DNA of 64,000 bases, taken from positions 124,001-188,000 of the forward strand of contig NZ_RQIH01000002.1 of the NCBI RefSeq assembly GCF_003939025.1. The letters run 5' to 3'. Numbering within the stretch: position 1 is the first letter of the stretch; each line of letters opens with the position of its first letter. The notes beneath the pieces are model-generated. The model saw only the letters and a program-made list of their open reading frames with translations. It did not search any database and was not told the DNA's origin. Below are positions 54,902 to 63,171 of this stretch, piece after piece. The DNA is from Rhizobium sophoriradicis (GTDB lineage Bacteria; Pseudomonadota; Alphaproteobacteria; Rhizobiales; Rhizobiaceae). Position numbers and translations under genes: made by a program.

Positions 54902-55639
54902 ATGGACTCGAGCGACGACGGCGCCCGTGGCGCACTGACAGAAGAAGACGCGCCGTCCGCTGCTTTTGCCGATGATGGAAAAAACACCATCGGCAGCCAG
55001 CTGGCTTCGCGTCTTCGAGAGGCCATCATTTCTGGGGAACTGGAGGCGGGCAGCAAGATCAATCTCGACAGGGCGCGAAAGACGTTCAACGTCAGCCTGA
55101 GCCCGTTGCGCGAAGGCCTGGCCCGACTCATTTCCGACGGCTTGGTTGAGTTTCAGGACAATCGAGGCTATCGCGTCGCCCCGATCTCGCTTGCCAATCT
55201 CGAAGAAGTTACGACACTTCGGGAGGAGCTCGAGGTCTTCGCGCTACGCGAATCTATTCGCGTCGGCGACGTCGAGTGGGAGGGCAACATCATGCGTGCG
55301 CTCCATCGTTTGAACCGCACTGAGCGCGATGCCGCCCGTCCCGAAACCCTGGAGCACTGGGAAGCGCTGCACCGCGAATTCCACCTCACCTTGATCTCGG
55401 GCTGTGGCAAGCCCCTGCTTCTTCACTTTTGCAATCTTCTGCTGAATCTGAACGACCGATACCGCCGCGCCTTCCTTGTCCGCACATCCGGGGACCGCAA
55501 TGTAGGTCAGGAACACAGCGAGATTGCGCAGGGCGCCGTGGCGCGCGACGTTGAATATGCTTGCGAGAAGCTGCGACAGCACATCCACCGCACCGGAACC
55601 AATCTTCGCAACCATCTTGCGACGAAAGGCGTCGCATGA
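54902..55639 (+). CDS. GntR-family regulator, FadR/FCD subfamily
   Basis: 245 aa after a GGGAGGAG ribosome site. The N-terminal ~30 residues are acidic. The winged HTH follows, with LASRLREAIISGELEAGSKI, RKTFNVSLSPLREGLARLIS and DGLVEFQDNRGYRVAP. The FCD ligand-binding domain (residues ~100-235) has LHREFHLTLISGCGKPLLLH and CEKLRQHIHRTG, with His residues suitable for a metal site. It probably represses both divergent operons from the two palindromes until a pathway intermediate binds. Its stop overlaps the next start. Confidence 0.93.
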   Translation: MDSSDDGARGALTEEDAPSAAFADDGKNTIGSQLASRLREAIISGELEAGSKINLDRARKTFNVSLSPLREGLARLISDGLVEFQDNRGYRVAPISLANLEEVTTLREELEVFALRESIRVGDVEWEGNIMRALHRLNRTERDAARPETLEHWEALHREFHLTLISGCGKPLLLHFCNLLLNLNDRYRRAFLVRTSGDRNVGQEHSEIAQGAVARDVEYACEKLRQHIHRTGTNLRNHLATKGVA

Positions 55640-56460
55640 TGGCCGCCTCAAGACCAAGAGCGACGCTCCCGATCGGCGTCGCGCACTTCTCGTCTATAAT
55701 GCTGCCCCCTGCGGAGTTCGCAAAGATAGCCGGACGCGCAGGTTTCTCCAGGATCGGCCTCAGGCTCCACCCAGCCTTTCCCGGTGCGCCGTACTATGAG
55801 CTGCCTGTCGGTAGCGCAGCAGCCGGAGAGTTGAAGGCTGTGCTTGCCGGTGAAGAAGTAGAGGTCTTCGACATCGAGTTCTTCGTCATCGATCCCTCTT
55901 TCGACGCGTCGTCAGTGGAGTCGACCCTCGCCGCTGCTGCCAACATTGGAGCGCGTCGGCTCAGCGTCTGTGGTGACGATCAGGATCATGCCAGACTGTT
56001 ATCGAACTTTTCGGATTTCTGCGTTCTCGCGGGACGGTACGGCTTGGCGGTCGACGTCGAAAACATGGGCTGGCGGGTGGTCAAAGCCTTTGAAGACAGC
56101 ATTGATCTCGTGAGAGGGGCGGGGATCGAGAATGCCGGCGTTCTCGTCGATGGCATCCATTTTTTCAGGAACGGCGCGGCTCTGGCAGAGTTGCGGGCCA
56201 ACCTCGACAAAGTGAAACATGTTCAAATATGCGACGTAGCCGGCCCGGCGCCGACAAAGCCGGAGGAAATGATCGCGGAAGCACGAAGCGGCCGACTGCC
56301 TCCAGGCGAGGGGGAGCTGCCGCTGAGGGATTTGGTTGCTGTGGTCGGCACCGCCGCTTCCATCTCGGTGGAGGTGCCTCTGGTCGGATCCGTGGCGCCG
56401 GAGGTCCACCTTAAACATCTTTTCAACTGCGCGGAAAGAATGGTCAGACCGGATCGATAG
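55636..56460 (+). CDS. Sugar-phosphate isomerase/epimerase-like TIM barrel (candidate 3-dehydroshikimate dehydratase)
   Basis: 274 aa from ATG 55636, overlapping the regulator stop as ATGA. It has the xylose-isomerase-like TIM barrel (AP endonuclease 2 family) with likely metal ligands: Glu in VFDIEFFVID, Glu in LAVDVENMGWRV, Asp/His in GVLVDGIHFFRNG, His in KHVQICDVAGPAP and Glu in SISVEVPLVG. PGEGELPLRD is a typical loop. AsbF/QuiC-type dehydroshikimate dehydratases have this fold, and the operon also encodes a dehydroquinase and quinate/shikimate-type dehydrogenase. The specific reaction is inferred from context only. Confidence 0.8.
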   Translation: MMAASRPRATLPIGVAHFSSIMLPPAEFAKIAGRAGFSRIGLRLHPAFPGAPYYELPVGSAAAGELKAVLAGEEVEVFDIEFFVIDPSFDASSVESTLAAAANIGARRLSVCGDDQDHARLLSNFSDFCVLAGRYGLAVDVENMGWRVVKAFEDSIDLVRGAGIENAGVLVDGIHFFRNGAALAELRANLDKVKHVQICDVAGPAPTKPEEMIAEARSGRLPPGEGELPLRDLVAVVGTAASISVEVPLVGSVAPEVHLKHLFNCAERMVRPDR

Positions 56461-56506
56461 TCCGGCGCGGGTGCAAATTTTCCGCACGGGGAGGAGGAAA
56501 TCATAC

Positions 56507-57175
56507 ATGGGTTATACGTTCGATTTTGGTGCGGTCTTTGACCGCGCCCCGGAGTTGCTTTGGGGTTCGCTCGGTACGATGGGGCTGGCGCTGGCCGGAA
56601 TGCTCCTCGCGCTCCTAATCGGCGTTCTCGGCGTTGCCGCCAGAACGTCCAAGATTCCGCTCGTTCGAGCTCTCGTCATCGGGTTCGTTGAAGTCGTCCG
56701 GAACACGCCTTTCCTCGTGCAGATTTTCTTCATCTACTTCGCGCTTCCCTTGATGGGGATACGCCTAAACCCGACCGTCACCGCGATCATCGCGCTGGGC
56801 ATCAACGGCGGTGCATACGCGATCGAGATCATCCGGGGCGGCGTCGAGAGCATCAGCAAAGGTCAGATCGAGGCAGGCTTCGCGCTTGGCCTCCATAAGG
56901 GCGACGTCTTCCGGTTGATCGTGCTGAAGCCGGCTCTGCGGGCAATCTACCCGTCGCTCACAAGTCAGTTCGTGATGCTGACCCTCACGACCTCCGTCTG
57001 CACCTCGATCGCAGCCTACGAGCTGACATCGGCGGCGCAGAGAATCGAATCCGATACGTTCCGCAGCTTCGAGGTCTACTTCACCGTAACAGCCATCTAC
57101 CTCGTCATTTCGACCCTGATGATGGGTATGTTCGCCCTCATTTCCCGCCACCAGTTCAATTACCCGACGCGATAG
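56507..57175 (+). CDS. Amino-acid-type ABC transporter permease 1
   Basis: 222 aa from ATG 56507, after GAGGAGG. HisM/GlnP-type permease with five or so transmembrane helices: SLGTMGLALAGMLLALLIGV, FVEVVRNTPFLVQIFFIYFA and the EAA loop IEIIRGGVESISKGQIEAGF, ALGLHKGDVFRLIVLKPALR. It pairs with the next permease to form the membrane channel of the island's importer. The fit is to polar amino-acid-type systems; actual cargo could be a cyclic hydroxy acid. Confidence 0.92.
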   Translation: MGYTFDFGAVFDRAPELLWGSLGTMGLALAGMLLALLIGVLGVAARTSKIPLVRALVIGFVEVVRNTPFLVQIFFIYFALPLMGIRLNPTVTAIIALGINGGAYAIEIIRGGVESISKGQIEAGFALGLHKGDVFRLIVLKPALRAIYPSLTSQFVMLTLTTSVCTSIAAYELTSAAQRIESDTFRSFEVYFTVTAIYLVISTLMMGMFALISRHQFNYPTR

Positions 57176-57184
57176 GAGGCACTT

Positions 57185-57835
57185 ATGAGTCCCATCGGCG
57201 AAAACGAATTTCTCTTCATCTTGCAGGGCCTCAAATGGACCGTACTGCTAGCGATCATCGGCTTTGTAGGTGGAGGCGTGTTCGGGATATTGATCGCCCT
57301 GGCGCGCACATCGAGAAATCGGACCGCGCGCATCGCGACTTCGGGCTACATCGCACTCTTCCAGGGCACGCCGCTCCTGATGCAGCTTTTCGTCGTGTAC
57401 TACGGCGTGGCGCTGCTCGGCATTGATGTCAATGCCTGGCTCGCGGTGGCTATTGCCTTCACTCTTCATGCGAGTGCCTTCCTCGGCGAGATCTGGCGCG
57501 GCTCCATCGAAGCCGTTCCGAAAGGTCAGAGCGAAGCCGCAAACGCGCTCGGCCTCCACTACGTATCGCGGATGAGGGACGTCATCCTTCCGCAAGCCCT
57601 GAAAATCTCCATGCCTGCGACCATCGGCTTCCTTGTCCAGCTCATCAAAGGAACCTCGCTCGCGGCGATCGTCGGCTTCATCGAGCTGACCCGAGCTGGA
57701 CAGATTATCTCGAACCAGACCTACCGGCCGCTCCTCGTCTTCGGGGTCGTCGGCGTGATCTATTTCATCATTTGCTGGCCGCTGTCGCACCTTGGAAGCG
57801 GCCTCGAAAAACGGATGGCGAAAGCAGTCCGCTAA
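57185..57835 (+). CDS. Amino-acid-type ABC transporter permease 2
   Basis: 216 aa, 9 bp after the first permease. Membrane helices are clear (WTVLLAIIGFVGGGVFGILI), with FQGTPLLMQLFVVYYGVALL and the EAA loop LGEIWRGSIEAVPKGQSEAA, NALGLHYVSRMRDVILPQAL. It is the partner of permease 1. Confidence 0.92.
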   Translation: MSPIGENEFLFILQGLKWTVLLAIIGFVGGGVFGILIALARTSRNRTARIATSGYIALFQGTPLLMQLFVVYYGVALLGIDVNAWLAVAIAFTLHASAFLGEIWRGSIEAVPKGQSEAANALGLHYVSRMRDVILPQALKISMPATIGFLVQLIKGTSLAAIVGFIELTRAGQIISNQTYRPLLVFGVVGVIYFIICWPLSHLGSGLEKRMAKAVR

Positions 57836-57875
57836 CCGCTTCGTTCGAAGCAAAACCAAAGAGGAGGAATAAGCA

Positions 57876-58700
57876 ATGCAGATCAACCGTAGGAAATTTC
57901 TGGGGATCGCTTTTGCGACGGCCGCTTTCGCCACCATCGGCGCTGCCGCCGCATCGGCCGCCACGGTCGAAGAGATCAAAGCCAAAGGCACTCTCGTCGT
58001 CGGCATCCAAGGCGACAACGCACCATGGGGCTTTGTGAATACGAGCGGCAAGCAGGACGGCTTCGACGCAGATATCGCAACGCTGTTCGCCAAGGAACTC
58101 GGCGTGAAGGTCGAGTTCCAGCCGCTCGCCGTCGCCAACCGAATTCCGGCGCTGACGACGGGGAAGGTGGATATCCTGTTCGCCACAATGGCCATGACCG
58201 AGGAGCGCGCCAAATCGATCCAGTACAGCAAGCCGTATGCGGCGAACACAATCTCGCTCTATGCCGCGAAGGCCGATGCCGCAAAGGCGCCGGCCGATGT
58301 AGCTGGCTGGGAGATCGGTGTGCCGAAGTCGAGCTCGCAGGATAAGGCTGTGACGGACGCCGTAGGATCGACTGCAACGATCCGCCGCTTCGACGATGAC
58401 GCCGCCACTATCCAGGCTCTCATCTCGGGACAGGTAAAGGCTGTCGGCGGCAACCAGTTCTACGGACAGAGGCTCGATACGGCCAGCGCCGGGACTTACG
58501 AGCGTAAGATCGACTTCCTGAAGACCTATAACGGCGTCGGAACTCGCCTTGGCGAGAAGGACTGGAACGAAGCCGCCAACAGCTTCATCGACAAGATCAA
58601 GGCAAGCGGGGAGCTGGCGGCCATCACCAAGAAGTGGATGGGCATCGACCTTCCGACATTCCCCGAATCCATCCCCAACATCCCGTTCACTGTCAAGTAA
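57876..58700 (+). CDS. ABC transporter periplasmic solute-binding protein (family 3)
   Basis: 274 aa after GGAGGA. The leader MQINRRKFLGIAFATAAFAT has a Tat-like RRKFLG motif, with cleavage near ASA-AT (residue ~28). The SBP family 3 core is VEEIKAKGTLVVGIQGDNAP, DGFDADIATLFAKELGVKVE and TTGKVDILFATMAMTEERAK. It has the same fold as the leaderless protein at 51502. The Arg and Asp that bind amino-acid carboxylate and amine in this family cannot be assigned with certainty, so the ligand is open. Confidence 0.93.
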   Translation: MQINRRKFLGIAFATAAFATIGAAAASAATVEEIKAKGTLVVGIQGDNAPWGFVNTSGKQDGFDADIATLFAKELGVKVEFQPLAVANRIPALTTGKVDILFATMAMTEERAKSIQYSKPYAANTISLYAAKADAAKAPADVAGWEIGVPKSSSQDKAVTDAVGSTATIRRFDDDAATIQALISGQVKAVGGNQFYGQRLDTASAGTYERKIDFLKTYNGVGTRLGEKDWNEAANSFIDKIKASGELAAITKKWMGIDLPTFPESIPNIPFTVK

Positions 58701-58707
58701 AGCATAG

Positions 58708-59481
58708 ATGGAGGGCGCCGTGCTCAATTCTTCAAACGATCAGTCGACGTTGATTTCACTCGAGAAGCTGGAGAAATGGTACGGCTCCTTCCATGCTCTG
58801 AAAAACGTCAGCCTGTCGGTTCGCAAAGGCGAGAAGATCGTCCTTTGCGGCCCATCGGGTTCTGGCAAATCTACTTTGATCCGCTGCATCAACGCGCTTG
58901 AAACGGTCCAGGACGGGAAGATTGTCGTCGAGGGACAGCTGCTGGATGGCAGCACCAAGGCTGTCGACACGATCCGACGCGAAGTGGGCATGGTGTTCCA
59001 GAGTTTCAATTTGTTCCCTCACATGACCGTACTTCAGAACTGCACGCTAGCGCCCATGCGCGTTCGCGGCACCAGCCGCGCCGACGCCGAACGACTGGCA
59101 CGAAAATATCTGGAGCGTGTCAGAATTCTTGATCAGGCGGCAAAATATCCCGCCCAGCTTTCCGGAGGCCAGCAGCAGCGCGTCGCGATCGCGCGTGCGC
59201 TCTGCATGGAGCCGAAAGTGATGCTGTTCGACGAGCCCACGAGCGCGCTTGACCCTGAGATGGTCAAGGAAGTGCTGGATACGATGATCGGGCTCGCACG
59301 CGACGGCATGACCATGATCTGTGTGACCCATGAAATGGGCTTCGCCCGCCAGGTCGCAGACAGGGTCATCTTCATGGCCTCCGGTGAGATCATCGAAGAG
59401 GCTCAACCGGAGATTTTCTTCAAGTCTCCTCGGCACGAGCGCACCAAGGCGTTTCTCGGCGAAATACTTGCCCATCACTGA
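58708..59481 (+). CDS. ABC transporter ATP-binding protein
   Basis: 257 aa from ATG 58708 (GTG at 58720 also in frame). Walker A is [20 protein letters not shown], signature [17 protein letters not shown], Walker [15 protein letters not shown] and the His switch [15 protein letters not shown]. It is very similar to AapP at 38.1 kb by eye. It completes the importer and lies 7 bp after the binding-protein gene. Confidence 0.94.
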   Translation: MEGAVLNSSNDQSTLISLEKLEKWYGSFHALKNVSLSVRKGEKIVLCGPSGSGKSTLIRCINALETVQDGKIVVEGQLLDGSTKAVDTIRREVGMVFQSFNLFPHMTVLQNCTLAPMRVRGTSRADAERLARKYLERVRILDQAAKYPAQLSGGQQQRVAIARALCMEPKVMLFDEPTSALDPEMVKEVLDTMIGLARDGMTMICVTHEMGFARQVADRVIFMASGEIIEEAQPEIFFKSPRHERTKAFLGEILAHH

Positions 59482-59499
59482 TCCGGTAGAGCTATCAAA

Positions 59500-60348
59500 A
59501 TGGACAACAGGAAATTTCATGTCGGGCTGATCGGAGCGGACATTCAGATGTCGAAGTCGCCCGCTCTCCATGAGACCGAAGCATGTCAGCTTGGACTGGA
59601 ATATCGGTACGAGCTGCTCGATCTGGCCGAGCGTGGTCTCCCTGCATCTGCGCTGCCAGACCTTCTCGACGAGATCGAACGCCGGGGCTTTGCGGGAAGC
59701 AACATCACTCACCCGTGCAAGCAGACCGTCATCGCTCACCTTACCGATCTGTCGGAAGATGCCCGGATGCTCGGTGCAGTCAACACGGTCGTGCTTCGCA
59801 ATGGAAAGCGGATTGGGCACAACACCGATTGGTATGGCTTCTATAAGAATTTCGAGCTTGGATTGCCCGATGTTGCCAAAACGCATGCGGTCCTGCTTGG
59901 CGCAGGCGGCGCGGGGGTCGCAGTCGCGCACGCAGCCATCAAGCTCGGAATCGAGCTGCTTTCGATCTTCGATCAGGACGCAAATCGCGCCGCCACGCTT
60001 GCCGATCAGCTCAATCAGCGCTTCTCAAAAAGGTGCGCGCAGGCGATCAGGGATGTCAGGGCCACGCTCGCTTCGGCCGACGGGCTGATCCACGCCACGC
60101 CGACGGGTATGCGAAGCCATCCTGGCATTCCGATCGACCCGGAAGCGCTTCAGTCGCGTCACTGGGTGGCCGATATTGTCTACATGCCCGTCGTGACCGA
60201 ACTTCTGGCTTTGGCCGAGAAGAAGGGCTGCAGAACGCTGCCCGGTGGTGGAATGACGGTATTCCAGGCCGCCGCGGCGTTCGAATTGTTCACCAGCGTG
60301 CAGCCGGACGCGGAACGAATGTCGCGTCATTTTGAAGAGTTGTGCTGA
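59500..60348 (+). CDS. Quinate/shikimate dehydrogenase (NAD-type, AroE family)
   Basis: 282 aa. Substrate motifs: IQMSKSPALHETEA, NITHPCKQTVIAHL (catalytic Lys), VLRNGKRIGHNTDWYGFYKN (catalytic Asp), and GGGMTVFQAAAAFELFT (substrate Gln). The Rossmann motif GAGGAGVAVAHA is followed by LLSIFDQDANRAATLADQL. An Asp-x-Asp at the end of beta-2, instead of NRT, favours NAD over NADP, as in catabolic quinate/shikimate dehydrogenases of Corynebacterium. VADIVYMPVVTELL also matches those enzymes. It is therefore likely degradative, not the biosynthetic AroE. Confidence 0.9.
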   Translation: MDNRKFHVGLIGADIQMSKSPALHETEACQLGLEYRYELLDLAERGLPASALPDLLDEIERRGFAGSNITHPCKQTVIAHLTDLSEDARMLGAVNTVVLRNGKRIGHNTDWYGFYKNFELGLPDVAKTHAVLLGAGGAGVAVAHAAIKLGIELLSIFDQDANRAATLADQLNQRFSKRCAQAIRDVRATLASADGLIHATPTGMRSHPGIPIDPEALQSRHWVADIVYMPVVTELLALAEKKGCRTLPGGGMTVFQAAAAFELFTSVQPDAERMSRHFEELC

Positions 60349-60363
60349 GCTGGAGGACATGCG

Positions 60364-60732
60364 ATGCCGCATATCATCATTGATTATAGCCGGGGCGCTG
60401 CCGAGCGCGTCGTTATCGACGAGCTGACCAGAGCAGTGCATCGCCGAGTCCGCGACGGGGGACTGGTAAAGCCTACTATAGTTCGTACATTCGCCAGGGA
60501 AGCGACTTTCTCCTGCGTCGGTGACGAACATGCCGACAATCACTTCATTCAAATAATTGTGCGTGTGGCTCCCGGACGGCCGACGGAGACCAAGCGAGAA
60601 CTGCTGAAAGCGGTTCTCGACGCCGCTCAGAATGTCGCAGCACCCGCACTGCAGGAAGGGCGGCTTGGGCTTCGCGCGGATCTCTACGAATCCGATCCGA
60701 ATTTCGCATTCCAGGAAATAGCACTCGCCTGA
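60364..60732 (+). CDS. 5-carboxymethyl-2-hydroxymuconate isomerase-family tautomerase
   Basis: 122 aa beginning [20 protein letters not shown]; the catalytic N-terminal Pro of the tautomerase superfamily follows Met. The CHMI pattern continues with [20 protein letters not shown] and [20 protein letters not shown]. In homoprotocatechuate catabolism HpaF shifts a double bond before hydration and aldol cleavage. Here it sits 15 bp after the dehydrogenase gene, in a cluster with an intradiol rather than extradiol dioxygenase. Confidence 0.85.
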   Translation: MPHIIIDYSRGAAERVVIDELTRAVHRRVRDGGLVKPTIVRTFAREATFSCVGDEHADNHFIQIIVRVAPGRPTETKRELLKAVLDAAQNVAAPALQEGRLGLRADLYESDPNFAFQEIALA

Positions 60733-60763
60733 ACTTGTCGGTGCTTTCACAAGGGTAATTGCA

Positions 60764-61213
60764 ATGAGCCTGATCTATGTTTTGAACGGCCCAAACCTCA
60801 ACCTACTGGGCAAGCGCCAGCCCCACATCTACGGCCACGAGACACTGGCCGACGTCGAGGCGTCCTGTCGGAGGCTGGCATCGGAACTCGGACACGAGCT
60901 CCGCTTCCACCAGAGCAACCGCGAATACGAAATCATCGACTGGATCCATGAAGCGCGTGAGAATGGAGCCGGGATCGTGGTCAACCCAGCTGCATTCACG
61001 CACACGTCGCTTGCCATCCTCGACGCTCTGAATACGTTCGAAGGTCCCGTCATCGAGATCCATATCTCCAACGTGCATAAGCGCGAAAGCTTCCGCCATC
61101 ACTCCTTTGTCTCCCATCGGGCAGACGGCGTAATCGCCGGCCTTGGGACGGAAGGCTACCAGCTCGGTATCCGCCGCGTCGCGACAATGCTGAAGACCCC
61201 GAAGAACGACTAG
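60764..61213 (+). CDS. Type II 3-dehydroquinate dehydratase (catabolic copy)
   Basis: 149 aa: [76 protein letters not shown] and [20 protein letters not shown]. All catalytic elements (Tyr, Arg, His) are kept. It diverges clearly from the biosynthetic copy at 13.7 kb and ends the island's long operon. The position next to a quinate/shikimate-type dehydrogenase suggests a QuiB/QsuC-like catabolic role. Confidence 0.95.
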   Translation: MSLIYVLNGPNLNLLGKRQPHIYGHETLADVEASCRRLASELGHELRFHQSNREYEIIDWIHEARENGAGIVVNPAAFTHTSLAILDALNTFEGPVIEIHISNVHKRESFRHHSFVSHRADGVIAGLGTEGYQLGIRRVATMLKTPKND

Positions 61214-61257
61214 CGCAAAATGGTCGACCGGTTCAAACGAGCGGTCGGCCGGTCTTC

Positions 61258-61384
61258 CTAAACCTCATCCACGACATCGACGATCTTCGCTACCTGTTGG
61301 GGGATATCGCGGCCGTCCAGGCGCGGCTCCAACGCAATGCGCGGAAACACCGTCGAGGAGACAGCCGGGATCCTCATCGCTTAA
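61258..61384 (+). pseudogene. Gfo/Idh/MocA oxidoreductase C-terminal fragment, frameshifted
   Basis: LNLIHDIDDLRYLLGDIAAV then QAR is read in one frame. The next frame continues GSNAMRGNTVEETAGILIA to a TAA at 61382. This is the conserved NLxHDID...GDI...VQA...VEDTA segment of Gfo/Idh/MocA dehydrogenases. The catalytic domain is gone. It may mark a deleted dehydrogenase of the island, and it lies at the island's right boundary. Confidence 0.65.
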
Positions 61385-61420
61385 GCGCGTTGCGCTGCCC
61401 TGAAGCACGTCACGTGCTAC

Positions 61421-61852
61421 CTATGCCAGAGCTGCCCTGATTTTCTCGGCGTTGGCGGCAAGCACCGCGCCGTCCTCCATCTTGCCGGAATGCGGCTTGA
61501 GCGCCACGCCTTCATGGCGGGGAATGACGTGGAAATGCAGATGAAACACCGTCTGCCCGGCGGCCGGTTCGTTGAATTGGGCGATGAACACACCATCGGC
61601 ATCGAAGACCTCTTCGAGCGCCTTGGCGACCTTCTGGACGACAGTGATGGCATGGGCGAGGGTGGCGGGATCGGCATCGAGGATATTGCGGGAAGGCGCC
61701 TTCGGGACGACGAGCACATGGCCCGGCGCCTGCGGCATCACATCCATGAAGGCGACCGCATGCTGATCCTCATAGATACGGTGCGAGGGAATTTCGCCGC
61801 GCAGGATCTTGGCGAAGATGTTGTTGTCGTCATAGGCGGCCGGCTTGGTCAT
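61421..61852 (-). CDS. HIT-family nucleotide-binding protein
   Basis: 143 aa from the ATG at 61852 (MTKPAAYDDNNIFAKILRGE). FMDVMPQAPGHVLVVPKAPS is the family core and VFHLHFHVIPRH is the histidine triad HxHxH. HIT proteins hydrolyse or transfer nucleotides (AMP-conjugates). It is the first core gene to the right of the island and is followed in the operon direction by intergenic DNA with the Gfo/Idh fragment. Confidence 0.93.
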   Translation of the reverse strand: MTKPAAYDDNNIFAKILRGEIPSHRIYEDQHAVAFMDVMPQAPGHVLVVPKAPSRNILDADPATLAHAITVVQKVAKALEEVFDADGVFIAQFNEPAAGQTVFHLHFHVIPRHEGVALKPHSGKMEDGAVLAANAEKIRAALA

Positions 61853-61902
61853 CGCGAAATCTCCTCGTTTCTGGTTGGGGTAACGCGGCCGGCAGGGCAA
61901 CG

Positions 61903-63093
61903 TCAATCCTCCTGCTGGCGCTCGCCCTTGCGGAAGGGGCTGTGCTCGGCCAAGAGCTCACCCATCTGTTCGACATCGGCGCGCTCGCGGGCGAGATAAT
62001 CGTCGATCGCCCGACGAAGGCCGGCATGGGCGACATAATGGGCCGAATGCGTCGTCACCGGCAGGTAGCCGCGGGCGAGCTTGTGTTCGCCCTGGGCGCC
62101 CGCCTCGACCCGCTTCAACCCTTTCGTAAGGGCAAAATCGATCGCCTGGTGATAGCAGACCTCGAAATGCAGGAAGGGATGGTCCTCGATGCAGCCCCAG
62201 TGACGGCCGTAGAGCGTATCGCCGCCGATGAAGTTGATCGCGCCGGCGATATAGCGCCCGTCGCGCTTGGCCATGACGAGCAGGATGTCGTCGGCCATGC
62301 GCTCGCCGATCAGCGAGTAGAATTTGCGGGTGAGATAGGGCCGGCCCCATTTGCGCCCACCCGTATCCATGTAGAATTTGAAGAACTGGTCCCAGATGCG
62401 TTCGGTCAGGTCGCGGCCGGTCAGCCAGTCGATGCTGATGCCGTTCTCCAGCGCGACACGGCGCTCCTTGCGCAGCGCTTTGCGTTTGCGCGAAGCGAGC
62501 GTTTCGAGGAATTCCTCGTGATTGGCATAGCCGTCATTGATAAAATGGAACTGCTGGTCGGTGCGGTGCAGATAGCCGTCCATCTCGAAGACGCCGATCT
62601 CTTCATCAGGCACGAAGGTGACATGGGCCGAGGAGATGCCGAGCCGGCGCACGACCTCCTTCAGGCTTTCGGCGATCGCACTCTGGATCGGCAGCCGTTG
62701 CAGCCCCTCGGTGACGAGAAGCCGCGGGCCCGTCGCAGGAGTGAATGGGATAGAGCATTGAAGTTTGGGATAATAGCGCCCGCCGGCCCGCTCGAAAGCA
62801 TCGGCCCAGCCATGGTCGAAGACATATTCGCCCTGGCTGTGATTCTTGAGGTAGGCGGGCAGGGTGCCGATCAGTTCGCCGCGATCGGTCTCGAGCAGCA
62901 GGTGATGGCCGAGCCAGCCGGTCTCGGCAGTGGCCGAACCCGATTCTTCCAGCGACGACAAAAAGGCGTGCGAGACGAAGGGATTGTAAGCGATCGTGGT
63001 GGCGCTCTTCGATGCCCCGGAAAGCCTGGACCAGCTCTCCGGGGAAATCGCGGTGAAGGAGCGTTCTACGCGAATGGATAATTCATCGGTCAT
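61903..63093 (-). CDS. GNAT/FemAB-like protein (COG3146)
   Basis: 396 aa. The sequence shows the COG3146 pattern: GWLGHHLLLETDRGELIGTL, PAYLKNHSQGEYVFDHGWAD, YYPKLQCSIPFTPATGPRLL, then FHFINDGYANHEEFLETLAS and GRHWGCIEDHPFLHFEVCYH. The fold is acyltransferase-like (GNAT/FemX), annotated as a peptidoglycan-biosynthesis-related N-acetyltransferase in many genomes without proof. It lies upstream of the HIT gene on the same strand, 50 bp away. Confidence 0.88.
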   Translation of the reverse strand: MTDELSIRVERSFTAISPESWSRLSGASKSATTIAYNPFVSHAFLSSLEESGSATAETGWLGHHLLLETDRGELIGTLPAYLKNHSQGEYVFDHGWADAFERAGGRYYPKLQCSIPFTPATGPRLLVTEGLQRLPIQSAIAESLKEVVRRLGISSAHVTFVPDEEIGVFEMDGYLHRTDQQFHFINDGYANHEEFLETLASRKRKALRKERRVALENGISIDWLTGRDLTERIWDQFFKFYMDTGGRKWGRPYLTRKFYSLIGERMADDILLVMAKRDGRYIAGAINFIGGDTLYGRHWGCIEDHPFLHFEVCYHQAIDFALTKGLKRVEAGAQGEHKLARGYLPVTTHSAHYVAHAGLRRAIDDYLARERADVEQMGELLAEHSPFRKGERQQED

Positions 63094-63171
63094 GGAGCAG
63101 ATGCGAAGCCTGTGGGAAGATGGTCTCGGCTTTGCTTCAGTCTGCGCATGATCTTGGCCAAAAAGCGAGCC

